Assembly (NCBI RefSeq): GCF_040298565.1
Contig: NZ_JBEPAK010000007.1
Span: 8,478 to 72,477 of the forward strand
Direction: 5' to 3'
Source of the DNA: Kitasatospora sp040298565
Lineage (GTDB): Bacteria > Actinomycetota > Actinomycetes > Streptomycetales > Streptomycetaceae
Length of the DNA stretch: 64,000 bases
The translations under genes were made by a program, and so were the position numbers. The notes under the pieces were generated by a model that saw only the letters and a list, made by a program, of their open reading frames with translations, was not told the origin of the DNA and made no database searches. Of this stretch, positions 41,428 to 51,896 are shown piece by piece (positions within the stretch are counted from its first letter, which is position 1; every line of letters begins with the position of its first letter).

Positions 41428-42199
41428 CGTGCCCGGCGAGCAGCGCGTACCCGACGAAGGCCACCGTGTCGATCAGCGCGTGCGCCGCCACCAGCGGCAT
41501 CACCCGCCCCCAGCGCCGGTACAGCAGGCAGAACACCGCCCCCATCACCATGTTGCCGACCAGCCCGCCGACCCCCTGGTACAGGTGGTACGAGCCGCGC
41601 AGCACCGAACTCGCCACCAGCGCCGCCGGCCAGGACCACCCCAGCTGCCCCAGTCGGCGCAGCAGGTAGCCGAGGACCACGACCTCCTCCAGGATCGCGT
41701 TCTGCCAGGCCGACAGCACCAGCACCGGCACCCGCCACCACACGTCCGGCAGCCCGGAGGGCGCGACCGTCAGGTTGTACCCGGCCGCCTGCGAGGCCAG
41801 GTACAGGGCCAGTCCGCAGCCTCCGACCGCCGCAGCGACGGCCGCTCCCCGGCCGAGGTCGCCGAGTTTGCGCCCGAGGTCGAAGCCCAGCACCTTCAGC
41901 GACGTGCCCTCGCGCACCAGCAGGTAGCCGACCAGCACCACGGGCATCAGGCCCCGCCCGATGTAGTACAGCTGCCACAGCAGGTCCAGCCAGGGCCGCC
42001 CGGGCGCGCGCGAGCCGTTCAGCGTGGCGACCTGCTGGCCGAGCTGGAGCGGTTCGGTGAGCGACCCCGCGAAGCTGATCAGCGCGCTGATCCCGCTGGC
42101 CCCGAGGGAGAGCCCGAGGACGATCAGCAGTTCCGCGCCGAGCAGCCGGCGGGTGGGCTGCTCGGTCTCCGGCGCGGTCGGGCGGGTGGTCACGGGCAC
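41405..42199 (-). CDS. CPBP-family intramembrane metalloprotease
   Basis: A 264-residue membrane protein with about eight hydrophobic segments and the CPBP/Abi motifs: AILEEVVVLGYLLRRL (EE with downstream R), RGSYHLYQG and AAHALIDTVAF. These supply the Glu and His residues of a Rce1-like metalloprotease. In bacteria these proteins process or protect against peptides such as bacteriocins, or act in membrane protein maturation. GTG 42199 is the chosen start. Its 3' end overlaps the HAD gene by 23 bp. The substrate is unknown. Confidence 0.88.
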   Translation of the reverse strand: MPVTTRPTAPETEQPTRRLLGAELLIVLGLSLGASGISALISFAGSLTEPLQLGQQVATLNGSRAPGRPWLDLLWQLYYIGRGLMPVVLVGYLLVREGTSLKVLGFDLGRKLGDLGRGAAVAAAVGGCGLALYLASQAAGYNLTVAPSGLPDVWWRVPVLVLSAWQNAILEEVVVLGYLLRRLGQLGWSWPAALVASSVLRGSYHLYQGVGGLVGNMVMGAVFCLLYRRWGRVMPLVAAHALIDTVAFVGYALLAGHVSWLPTP

Positions 42200-42269
42200 T
42201 CCAGCGGGCGGGCGGTCGCTCCGGCCGTCGGCCGACCGCCGGAGCGATCATCCTGACACAGCGGCCGGG

Positions 42270-43775
42270 CTAGCCCACCGGCCAGGTGTGGACCGGCTCG
42301 CCGCCGCGCATGTGCTCGGCGTAGCGCCTGGTCATCGCGGCGAGCGCGGCCGGCCGGTCCATCCCGTACTGCTCGCGCAGCCGGTGGAAGGTGGCGCTCT
42401 GCCAGGCCGCGCCGTTGGTGCGGCGCAGACAGCGCTGTTCGATGATCCCCAGGTAGCGGTCCCGGTCGGCGGGCTCCACGCCCCACTCGTCCAGCCCCTG
42501 GTGGGCCATCGGCAGCAGCTCGTTCAGCACCAGGTCGACGGCGGAGATCGTCTGCAGCCCCCCGCTGCGGCCGGCCCGGCCGGAGCGCGGCCACTGGAAC
42601 ACCGCGTCGATGCCGTACCGGGCGCCCTGGCGGAAGTTCTCGTCCGCCCGTTCGAAGGGCAGCCGGGTCCAGACCGGCCGGGGCTGCTCGGCGAGCACCC
42701 GCACCAGCCCGTAGTAGAAGGCGGCGTTGGCCAGGGTGTCGGCCACCGTCGGCCCGGCCGGCAGCACCCGGTTCTCCACCCGCAGGTGCGCCACCCCGCC
42801 CGAGACGTCGTAGATCGGCCGGTTCCACCGGTAGATGGTGCCGTTGTGCAGCCGCATCTCGGACAGCCGGGGCGCCCCACCGGAGGTCAGCACCTTCATC
42901 GGGTCCTCGTCGTCACAGATCGGCAGCAGTCCCGGGAAGTAGCGCAGGTTCTCCTCGAACAGGTCGTACACCGAGTCCACCCAGCGCTCGCCGAACCAGG
43001 TGATCGGGCGCACGCCCTGGGCCTTGAGTTCGGCCGAACGGGTGTCGCAGGCCTGCTGGAACAGCACCGGGCGGGTCTCCCGCCACAGCTCCCGCCCGAA
43101 CAGGAACGGGGAGTTCGCACCCATCGCCAGCTGGGGGCCGCAGATCGCCTGGGCGGCGTTCCACACCGAGGAGAACCGTTCCGGCGTCACCTGCAGGTGC
43201 AGTTGCAGCGAGGTCGCGGCGGCCTCCGCCACCATGGTGATCGACTCGAGCTGGAGGTGCTCGACGCCCTCGATGTCCAGCGCGATGTCCTCGCCGCGGG
43301 CGGCCAGTATCTGGTCGCTGAGAAGGCTGTACCGCTGGTTGTGGCTCATCGCGTCCAGCCCGGTGTGGTCGTGCTCCAGGGTCGGCAGGATGCCCACCAT
43401 GACGATCCGGGCGCCGGCCTCGGCCGCGCGCCGGTCCGCGTAGCGCAGCCCGGTGTCGATCTCCTCCCGCAGTTCCTCGAAGACGTGCCCGCAGAGCCGG
43501 TGCGGCACGATGTTGACCTCGATGTTGAACTGGCCCAGCTCGGTCTGGAAGTCGCTGGACCCGATCGCGCTGAGCACCTGGGCGTTGCGCATCACCGGCA
43601 GACCCTGGTCGTCGGCCAGGTTGAGCTCGATCTCCAGGCCCATCACCGCCCGGGGCCGGTCGAATCGGTTCTCGCGCAGCATCCGCCCGAGCGCGTCGAG
43701 GCAGGCCTGGAGCTTGAGCCGGTACTGCTGCCGGTCCGCCAGATCCGCCCGAGTCGCCACGACCTTCTCGCCCAC
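42270..43775 (-). CDS. GCS2-type carboxylate-amine ligase (glutamate-cysteine ligase-like)
   Basis: A 501-residue protein of the glutamate-cysteine ligase 2 superfamily. RAVMGLEIELNLADDQG carries the ExE metal-binding pair, FQTELGQFNIEVNI the next acidic strand, and TSLQLHLQV and GANSPFLFGRELW further ATP-grasp-like core blocks. Actinobacteria use mycothiol rather than glutathione, so true gamma-glutamylcysteine formation is unlikely as the main role; an ergothioneine-type or other gamma-glutamyl ligase is possible. GTG 43775 is chosen because ggaggagggg lies just upstream; a 31-residue in-frame extension exists. Confidence 0.85.
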   Translation of the reverse strand: MGEKVVATRADLADRQQYRLKLQACLDALGRMLRENRFDRPRAVMGLEIELNLADDQGLPVMRNAQVLSAIGSSDFQTELGQFNIEVNIVPHRLCGHVFEELREEIDTGLRYADRRAAEAGARIVMVGILPTLEHDHTGLDAMSHNQRYSLLSDQILAARGEDIALDIEGVEHLQLESITMVAEAAATSLQLHLQVTPERFSSVWNAAQAICGPQLAMGANSPFLFGRELWRETRPVLFQQACDTRSAELKAQGVRPITWFGERWVDSVYDLFEENLRYFPGLLPICDDEDPMKVLTSGGAPRLSEMRLHNGTIYRWNRPIYDVSGGVAHLRVENRVLPAGPTVADTLANAAFYYGLVRVLAEQPRPVWTRLPFERADENFRQGARYGIDAVFQWPRSGRAGRSGGLQTISAVDLVLNELLPMAHQGLDEWGVEPADRDRYLGIIEQRCLRRTNGAAWQSATFHRLREQYGMDRPAALAAMTRRYAEHMRGGEPVHTWPVG

Positions 43776-44150
43776 GGTCCCCTCCTCCTGACCCACCCGG
43801 CCGTCCGACCGTGCCAGCATCATGCCCACCCCGAAGATCGATACCCGAATGCTTGTACTGGCTTGCAATGAAAGGGAACTGACGCTTATTCAGAGCATCT
43901 GTGGACTTGCCCGGCGCCACAGCCTGTGATAAACAGATCACCCTGCGCATTTGTTCGATGAATTCGAGGAATCCGCACTGCGCTCCGGCCGGTCTTCTCC
44001 CGCCCCGAGGCACTCCTCGACGGCGGCGACCGCGCCGGCTCCGCGATCCTGCACAACCGGACACGGCCAGGCCCGTCACCGACGACGCACCGCGCCACGC
44101 CGGTATGCCGCACTCGCACGCCGATCTCGCTTGGAGAGGCGGACCCCGCC
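43776..44150. other. 375-bp intergenic region with AT-rich promoter DNA
   Basis: Between divergent genes. The stretch at 43840-43980 is notably AT-rich for this genome (for example gcttgtactggcttgcaatg, then ttattcaga, and tgtgataaacagatc followed by gcatttgttcgatg). It probably holds promoters in both directions. No gene or hairpin is evident; the rest is GC-rich. Confidence 0.5.
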
Positions 44151-44723
44151 ATGACCCTGCAAACCCCCCAGCCCCCACCGAGTGCCCTGCGCGCGGTCCT
44201 GGCCGCGCTCGACTCGGACGCCGCGCTGCGCCAACCCGCCGCCGCAGCCCTGCGTCACCCGACCGGACCACTGCTCCCCGCGCATCCGCTCGCGGTGCAC
44301 GTCCTGGACGGCCCGCGCCCCGAGCTCACCGCCGCCCGGAGGACCGGCTGGCGCTTCCTGATCAAGGACGGCGCCGAGGTGGCCGCCGCCGCGGAGGTGG
44401 TGCAGAGCGCCGAGGGCCACACCTTCTCCCACTTCACCGCCGGCCCCTACCTCTCCTCGACCGTCCGGGCGCTGCGCGAGGCCTGGCAGCTCGCCCAGAG
44501 CTCCCGCGTCCGCTGCCAGCCCCGGCTGCTCACCTTCCCGGGCCAGTACGCGACGGCGCTCTGGCTGCACGGCCCCGACGCCGACCCGGGCGACGACCTG
44601 CTGATCCCGCTCGCCCCGGCTCCGCTCGGCGTCACCGCGCACCGCGCCCACCCGGCCGCCGAGCTGCTGCCGCTGCTCGCCCGCACCCCGCTCTCCCGGC
44701 CGCTGCTGCTCGGCTCCACCTGA
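44151..44723 (+). CDS. Hypothetical protein
   Basis: A 190-residue soluble protein I do not recognise. It has a Pro/Ala-rich N-terminus, then a compact core including HVLDGPRPELTAARRTGWRFLIKDGAEVAAAAEVV, HTFSHFTAGPYLSSTVRAL and TFPGQYATALWLHG, ending in a Leu/Pro-rich tail. No signal peptide, membrane segment or catalytic motif is seen. ATG 44151 follows ggagagg. Codon use is typical of the genome, so it is real. It stands alone between long upstream and downstream spacers. Confidence 0.7.
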   Translation: MTLQTPQPPPSALRAVLAALDSDAALRQPAAAALRHPTGPLLPAHPLAVHVLDGPRPELTAARRTGWRFLIKDGAEVAAAAEVVQSAEGHTFSHFTAGPYLSSTVRALREAWQLAQSSRVRCQPRLLTFPGQYATALWLHGPDADPGDDLLIPLAPAPLGVTAHRAHPAAELLPLLARTPLSRPLLLGST

Positions 44724-45132
44724 GAGCGGCCCCGCCGCACCGGCCGCCGGGTCACCCCGCCCGGCGGCCCTTCGCCGTGCGCGCCCCGGCGGCCTCACCC
44801 GAACGGCCACCACCTGGGCGGGCCATCCGCAATGGCCCCACCGGGCCATGTCACGGCTGACCCGTCGGTGCGCTTTCTCCCCCGGGCCCCACCTGAACGG
44901 GTGATCTCTGCCCGGGACTTGTGGCGCATGTCACGAAATCGCTGCGCGCGCGTCCGCAGATGCCGACACTGGGAACCAGCGTGGAAGGACCACCTGTCCT
45001 ACCCACTTGAACGCCGGTCCACACCTGGCCGGCGTTGCGGACAGGATCCGACTACCGCGGCGGCCCCGGACGGCAGCAACCCTCCGGGACCGCACCACGG
45101 GGAGGATCGCAGAGCGAAGCGAGGGTACGCGT
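44724..45132. other. 409-bp leader region of the DUF5999 gene
   Basis: No convincing gene. The stretch near 44825-44960 contains catgtcac twice (44847 and 44929, the second followed by gaaatcgc), an AT-richer promoter-like area. Closer to the DUF5999 gene, ggacggcagcaaccctccgg and the purine-rich gaggatcgcagagcgaagcg could fold. It resembles a structured 5' leader but matches no riboswitch I can name. Confidence 0.4.
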
Positions 45133-45324
45133 ATGTGCCAGCACCGTCCTGAGTGCCCGACGGCCGAGTCCGAGGACCGCGAGGCGGCCGTGCCGGTGGC
45201 TTGCCACCCTGAGCAGGGCTGGAGCCTGCTCTGCAACGGCGTCGTCCTGTTCGAGGACACCGGAGAGCTGCTGCCCGACGGCCGGGTGATCGCCCCGCGC
45301 CGCCCCGTCGCCCACGCGGCCTGA
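45133..45324 (+). CDS. DUF5999 family small protein
   Basis: A 63-residue protein beginning MCQHRPECPTAES, the signature of the DUF5999 family found in Streptomyces. It has three Cys (residues 2, 8 and about 26), HPEQGWSLLCNGVVLFEDTGELLPDG in the core, and no membrane segment; metal binding by the Cys is conceivable. I chose ATG 45133 because the family begins there, although the frame is open to 45007. The function is unknown. The long untranslated leader may carry regulation. Confidence 0.8.
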   Translation: MCQHRPECPTAESEDREAAVPVACHPEQGWSLLCNGVVLFEDTGELLPDGRVIAPRRPVAHAA

Positions 45325-45454
45325 GGCCTCCCGGCGCCGGGTCGACCCGGTGCCGGGGCCCGACCGGCCCGACCCGTACCGCCGCAACCGTACGACCGGT
45401 GGCCATGGGCCCCGGCACCGCCCGACGGGGTGGCCGCCGACCGGACAGCGCACA

Positions 45455-45495
45455 GGGCAGGGCCCCGGCAGAAACGTTCTGCCGGGGCCCTGCCC
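45455..45495. terminator. Perfect 19-bp terminator after gcvP
   Basis: The arms gggcagggccccggcagaa (45455-45473) and its complement at 45477-45495 flank a three-base loop. It lies 22 bases beyond the gcvP stop and also ends transcription from the DUF5999 side. Confidence 0.92.
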
Positions 45496-45517
45496 CTCTT
45501 CGTCCGCGTCCGCGGGA

Positions 45518-48418
<2,901 letters not shown>

Positions 48419-48524
48419 GGTGGTCGAGGCCTCCTGGTCACGGACCGGCGGGGGCGCGCACGCCGACGGCCATCCGCTGCGGACGGCGGACCGGCTCGGG
48501 CGGGCGAACCCGAAAGGCCTCCCC

Positions 48525-48762
48525 CTCTGTCATCGGGACCTGAGAGCTTCGCCCGCACGTCGCGCTGTCGGCGCTCCGTCGGCTTGCACCGTCGGTGAGG
48601 GTGGTGATCGTCGGCTCCCGCGCCGGCGATCCTGCCCTGCTTTCCAGAGTGACCTATCCCGCACGGTACGGATGCCTGAGAGATTCCGGGGAGGGTTTGC
48701 TCCTTCGGCGCCCCGACCAGCGGTTTTCGCGGTCGTGGACTCTCCCGAGCGGGTTCGGCGGT
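48525..48762 (-). ncRNA. Tandem glycine riboswitch
   Basis: Read on the minus strand, aptamer I opens with CGGGAGAGTCCACG and continues GCCGAAGGAGCAAACC and CCCGGAATCTCTCAGGCATC, then GTACCGTGCGGGATAGG. Aptamer II follows with CACTCTGGAAAGCAG, CACCGACGGTGCAAGCC and AGCTCTCAGGTCCCGATGACAG. These are the conserved glycine-aptamer blocks in tandem, about 110 bases before gcvP. Boundaries are approximate. Confidence 0.94.
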
Positions 48763-48983
48763 CGCGGCCCAGGGTACCAGCGGGCGGCCTTCGGATCACG
48801 GGTGCGTCAGGTCACTCGAGGTCTACGCGCGTCCCCCGGACGGCCCAGCACGAAGCCCGTCCGGCGCACCCCGGTCGCGTCGGTCCCATTCATGCCTTTT
48901 GGTGTGAAGTGGCGGACGGGACGGGTGTGCTCCGACCGCCGTACCTGCGGGAGTTCCGCAGGCGCAGCGGACTGGAGGAAAGA

Positions 48984-50057
48984 GTGCAGACCGACATCGA
49001 CCCCCGGGATCTCATCGGCCACAAGGCGGTCGACCGCAACGGAGACAAGATCGGCACGGTCGACGAGGTGTACCTGGACGACGCGACCGGCCAGCCGGAG
49101 TGGGCCGCCGTGCGAACCGGCATCTTCGGCCGCGACGCCTTCGTCCCCCTCACCACGAGCGAGTTCTCCGGTGACGAGCTCCGGGTCCCCTACGACAAGT
49201 CGCTGGTCAAGGACTCGCCGGACTTCGGCGTGGGCCAGCACCTGTCGCCGGCCCAGGAGCTCCAGCTCTACCGCTACTACGGGCTCGACACCCCGGTGGA
49301 CGCCCGCACCGCCGGCGAGGAGCCAGGCCGGACCGCCCAGCCCGACCTCGACTTCGGCACGGCGCCGGCCGTCGCGGCGGCGGCGACCACGACCGCCACC
49401 ACGACCGCCCCGCCGCTCGCCTTCCACTCCGCCGAGCCGGGCCCGACCACCGCGGTCGCCGGCCCCGGCGCCCTCGGCACCGACACCGCCCGGGAGACCC
49501 ACGTGCCGACCCTCGCCGCCCCCGCACCCGCCGCCCCCGTGGCGACCGCTCCCGTGTTCGAGCCGAAGCCGCAGCCCGCACCGGCTGCGGCCACCCCCGC
49601 GCCGGTGCCCGCGCCTTCCGCCGACACCGGCACCTCGGCCATGACGGCGCCGGTCGAGATCACCTGCCGCGAGGAGCGGCTCGACATCACCACCGAGTGG
49701 CACGTCCTGGGCACCGCGAAGCTGCGCAAGTACGTGACCAGCGAGCAGGTCGAGCGCCGCGTCCCGGTGGTCCGCGAGCGGGTCCGGGTGGAGCGGGTGC
49801 CGGTCAGCGACGCCGAGCGCGCCGCGCTGACCGAGAAGGAGATCGCCGAGGACGTCGAGGAGGTCACCCTCCGCGAGGAGCGCCCCGTCGTGCGCAAGTA
49901 TCTGGCGCCGATCGAGCGGGTGCGCCTGGTCGTCGAGCGCTACACCGCCGAGGAGGTCGTCCAGGACGAGCTCCGCCGCGAGCACGTCGAGGTCCACGAC
50001 GACAGCGCCCCGGTCACCAACGGCGCCCGCTCCGACGGCTCGCGCCCGGTGGTCTGA
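48984..50057 (+). CDS. PRC-barrel and DUF2382 domain protein
   Basis: A 357-residue protein. A PRC-barrel (residues about 5-90: DLIGHKAVDRNGDKIGTVDEVYLD and DAFVPLTTSEF) is followed by a long Ala/Pro/Thr-rich disordered linker. A C-terminal DUF2382 domain runs from about 235 to 340 (REERLDITTEWHVLGTAKLRKYV, ERRVPVVRERVRVERVP, EEVTLREERPVVRKYL). Such proteins are associated with stress or envelope functions but have no defined activity. GTG 48984 follows ggaggaaag. It is divergent from gcvP across the riboswitch region and ends in a terminator. Confidence 0.9.
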   Translation: MQTDIDPRDLIGHKAVDRNGDKIGTVDEVYLDDATGQPEWAAVRTGIFGRDAFVPLTTSEFSGDELRVPYDKSLVKDSPDFGVGQHLSPAQELQLYRYYGLDTPVDARTAGEEPGRTAQPDLDFGTAPAVAAAATTTATTTAPPLAFHSAEPGPTTAVAGPGALGTDTARETHVPTLAAPAPAAPVATAPVFEPKPQPAPAAATPAPVPAPSADTGTSAMTAPVEITCREERLDITTEWHVLGTAKLRKYVTSEQVERRVPVVRERVRVERVPVSDAERAALTEKEIAEDVEEVTLREERPVVRKYLAPIERVRLVVERYTAEEVVQDELRREHVEVHDDSAPVTNGARSDGSRPVV

Positions 50058-50077
50058 CCGCCCGCCCCTCCTCCCCC

Positions 50078-50106
50078 AAGGGCCCCGGATCCCCTCCGGG
50101 GCCCTT
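50078..50106 (+). terminator. Terminator after the PRC/DUF2382 gene
   Basis: AAGGGCCCCGGA (50078-50089) pairs with TCCGGGGCCCTT (50095-50106) around a TCCCC loop, 20 bases past the stop codon. Confidence 0.88.
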
Positions 50107-50154
50107 GCCGTGCCCCGGACTTCCCCGCTTTGCCAAAGCTTAACCGCTCGATAT

Positions 50155-50192
50155 TTGACACTCTGAAGTATCTCCGGGCATATTTACTTCAG
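50155..50192 (+). promoter_or_regulatory. Sigma-70-type promoter with inverted-repeat operator
   Basis: TTGACA at 50155-50160 is followed after 18 bp by CATATT (50179-50184), a near-consensus housekeeping promoter for the MFS gene. The perfect inverted repeat CTGAAGTA (50163-50170) / TACTTCAG (50185-50192) spans the spacer and -10 element, so a repressor bound there would block transcription. Confidence 0.75.
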
Positions 50193-50222
50193 TTCATTCA
50201 CTATGTACGGGAGGAAGCAACC

Positions 50223-51722
50223 GTGAGTGAGGCACCACAGCCCACCACCGCGGCCGAGAAGCAGAGCAGCGCCCGGGTCCTGCCGGCCCTCATCCTGGCG
50301 ATGCTGTCGTTCAGCGTGGTGCAGACCGCGGTCGTCCCGATCCTGCCCTCGCTGGCCAAGGAGCTGGACGTCTCCACGTCCAACATCACCTGGCTGATGA
50401 CCGCCAACCTGCTCTCCGCAGCCGTGCTGACTCCCCTGCTGGGCCGCTTCGGCGACCTCCGGGGCCGTAAGCCCATGCTGCTCATCTCGCTGGCCGGCCT
50501 GGTCGCCGGATCCGCACTGGCGGCCGGCACCCACTCCTTCACCTGGCTGGTCGTCGCCCGCGTCCTGCAGGGCGCCGGCGGTGGCGTGATGCCGCTGGCG
50601 ATCAGCATCGTCCGCGACGAGCTTCCCAAGCAGAAGGTGACCGGCGGCGTCGCCGCCATCAGCGCCTCGATGGGCGTCGGCTCCGGCCTCGGCCTGGTGG
50701 CCACCGGCCTCCTGCTGGAGCACTGGAACTACAAGTCGATCTTCTGGATGGGCCTGGCCTTCGGCCTGATCGCGATCGCCCTGGTGGCCCTGCGCGTCCC
50801 GTCCGACCCGGTCACCGACAAGGAGGGCGGCGCCGACCCGCTCGGCGCGCTCGCCCTGGCCGGCTGGCTCTCCGCCCTGCTGGTCGCGGTGAGCCAGGGC
50901 AACCACTGGGGCTGGACCTCCACCAAGACCCTCGGCCTGTTCGCCGTCGCCGCCGTGGTCGCGCTGGTCTGGGGGATCATCGAGACCAAGGTCGCGCACC
51001 CGCTGGTGGACCTGAAGATGATGTCCCGCCCGGCCGTGGCCTTCACCAACCTGGCCGGCCTGCTCATCGGCTTCGGCATGTACGGCTCGTTCATGGTCAT
51101 CAGCAACTTCTCCCAGACCCCGGAGAAGCTGGCCCACTACGGCTTCACCGCGACCGTCCTGCACGCCGGCGTGATGCTGCTGCCGTCCGCGATCGGCTCG
51201 ATGGTGGCCGCCCCGCTCGGCGCCGTGCTGATCGCCCGCCGCGGCCCCCGCCTGCCGCTGGTCCTCGGTGGCGTCCTCGGCGCCGTCGCCATGGCCTACC
51301 TGGCCCTGCGTCACAGCCACGAGGGTGACATCTACACCGCCTCCGCCATCTTCGGCCTCGGCATCGGCCTCGCCTTCGCCGCGATGCCGGCCTTCATCAA
51401 CGGCGCCGTCCCGGTCGAGCAGAGCGGCATCGCCAACGGCATGAACTCCGTGCTGCGCACCGTTGGTGGCGCGATCGGCACCGCCGTGATGACCGCCATC
51501 CTGACCGGCGACACCATGAAGCTCCCGATCAAGATCCCGGTGCTGCTGCCCACCCTGGACGCCTACAAGCACGCGTTCTGGGCCACCGCCGTGGTCTGCA
51601 TCGTCGCCGGTGCCGTCCCGTTCCTGATCCGCACCGCCAAGCCGGTCGCGGCCGCCCCGGGCGCCCCGGGCGGCTCGGCCCCGCAGGACTCCAGCACCCA
51701 GCTGGTCAAGACCGACGCCTGA
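50223..51722 (+). CDS. DHA2-type MFS efflux transporter
   Basis: A 499-residue 14-helix drug:H+ antiporter. Motifs include VVQTAVVPILPSLAKEL in helix 1, GRFGDLRGRKPMLL (motif A) and ARVLQGAGGGVMPLAIS (motif C). GTG 50223 follows gggaggaag and lies just downstream of a consensus promoter with inverted-repeat operator. No regulator gene is adjacent, so the repressor would act in trans. The pump ends with a Pro/Ser-rich tail. Its substrate is unknown; antibiotic or toxic metabolite efflux is likely. Confidence 0.9.
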   Translation: MSEAPQPTTAAEKQSSARVLPALILAMLSFSVVQTAVVPILPSLAKELDVSTSNITWLMTANLLSAAVLTPLLGRFGDLRGRKPMLLISLAGLVAGSALAAGTHSFTWLVVARVLQGAGGGVMPLAISIVRDELPKQKVTGGVAAISASMGVGSGLGLVATGLLLEHWNYKSIFWMGLAFGLIAIALVALRVPSDPVTDKEGGADPLGALALAGWLSALLVAVSQGNHWGWTSTKTLGLFAVAAVVALVWGIIETKVAHPLVDLKMMSRPAVAFTNLAGLLIGFGMYGSFMVISNFSQTPEKLAHYGFTATVLHAGVMLLPSAIGSMVAAPLGAVLIARRGPRLPLVLGGVLGAVAMAYLALRHSHEGDIYTASAIFGLGIGLAFAAMPAFINGAVPVEQSGIANGMNSVLRTVGGAIGTAVMTAILTGDTMKLPIKIPVLLPTLDAYKHAFWATAVVCIVAGAVPFLIRTAKPVAAAPGAPGGSAPQDSSTQLVKTDA

Positions 51723-51817
51723 CGAGGCGTCCGGCCCGCGCGCTCAGGGACAGGGCGCGCGGACCCGGCCTCCGTACGTCGCGAGGGCATCACGAACGCG
51801 CGGAGCCGGCACGGTGT

Positions 51818-51855
51818 GAACGGCCCCACCCGGTACCCACCGGGTGGGGCCGTTC
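51818..51855. terminator. 16-bp terminator between MFS and dinB
   Basis: GAACGGCCCCACCCGG (51818-51833) pairs with CCGGGTGGGGCCGTTC (51840-51855) around a six-base loop, between convergent stops. Confidence 0.9.
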
Positions 51856-51896
51856 CACGTCCCGACCCCCTCCACCGGCAGGGCCGCCCGGGCCCC

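Noticed and set aside
45000..45132. SAM-type riboswitch upstream of the DUF5999 gene
   Set aside because: The cggcagcaaccctcc stretch is suggestive, but the flanking conserved helices and GGGGTGCCCC-type core are absent.
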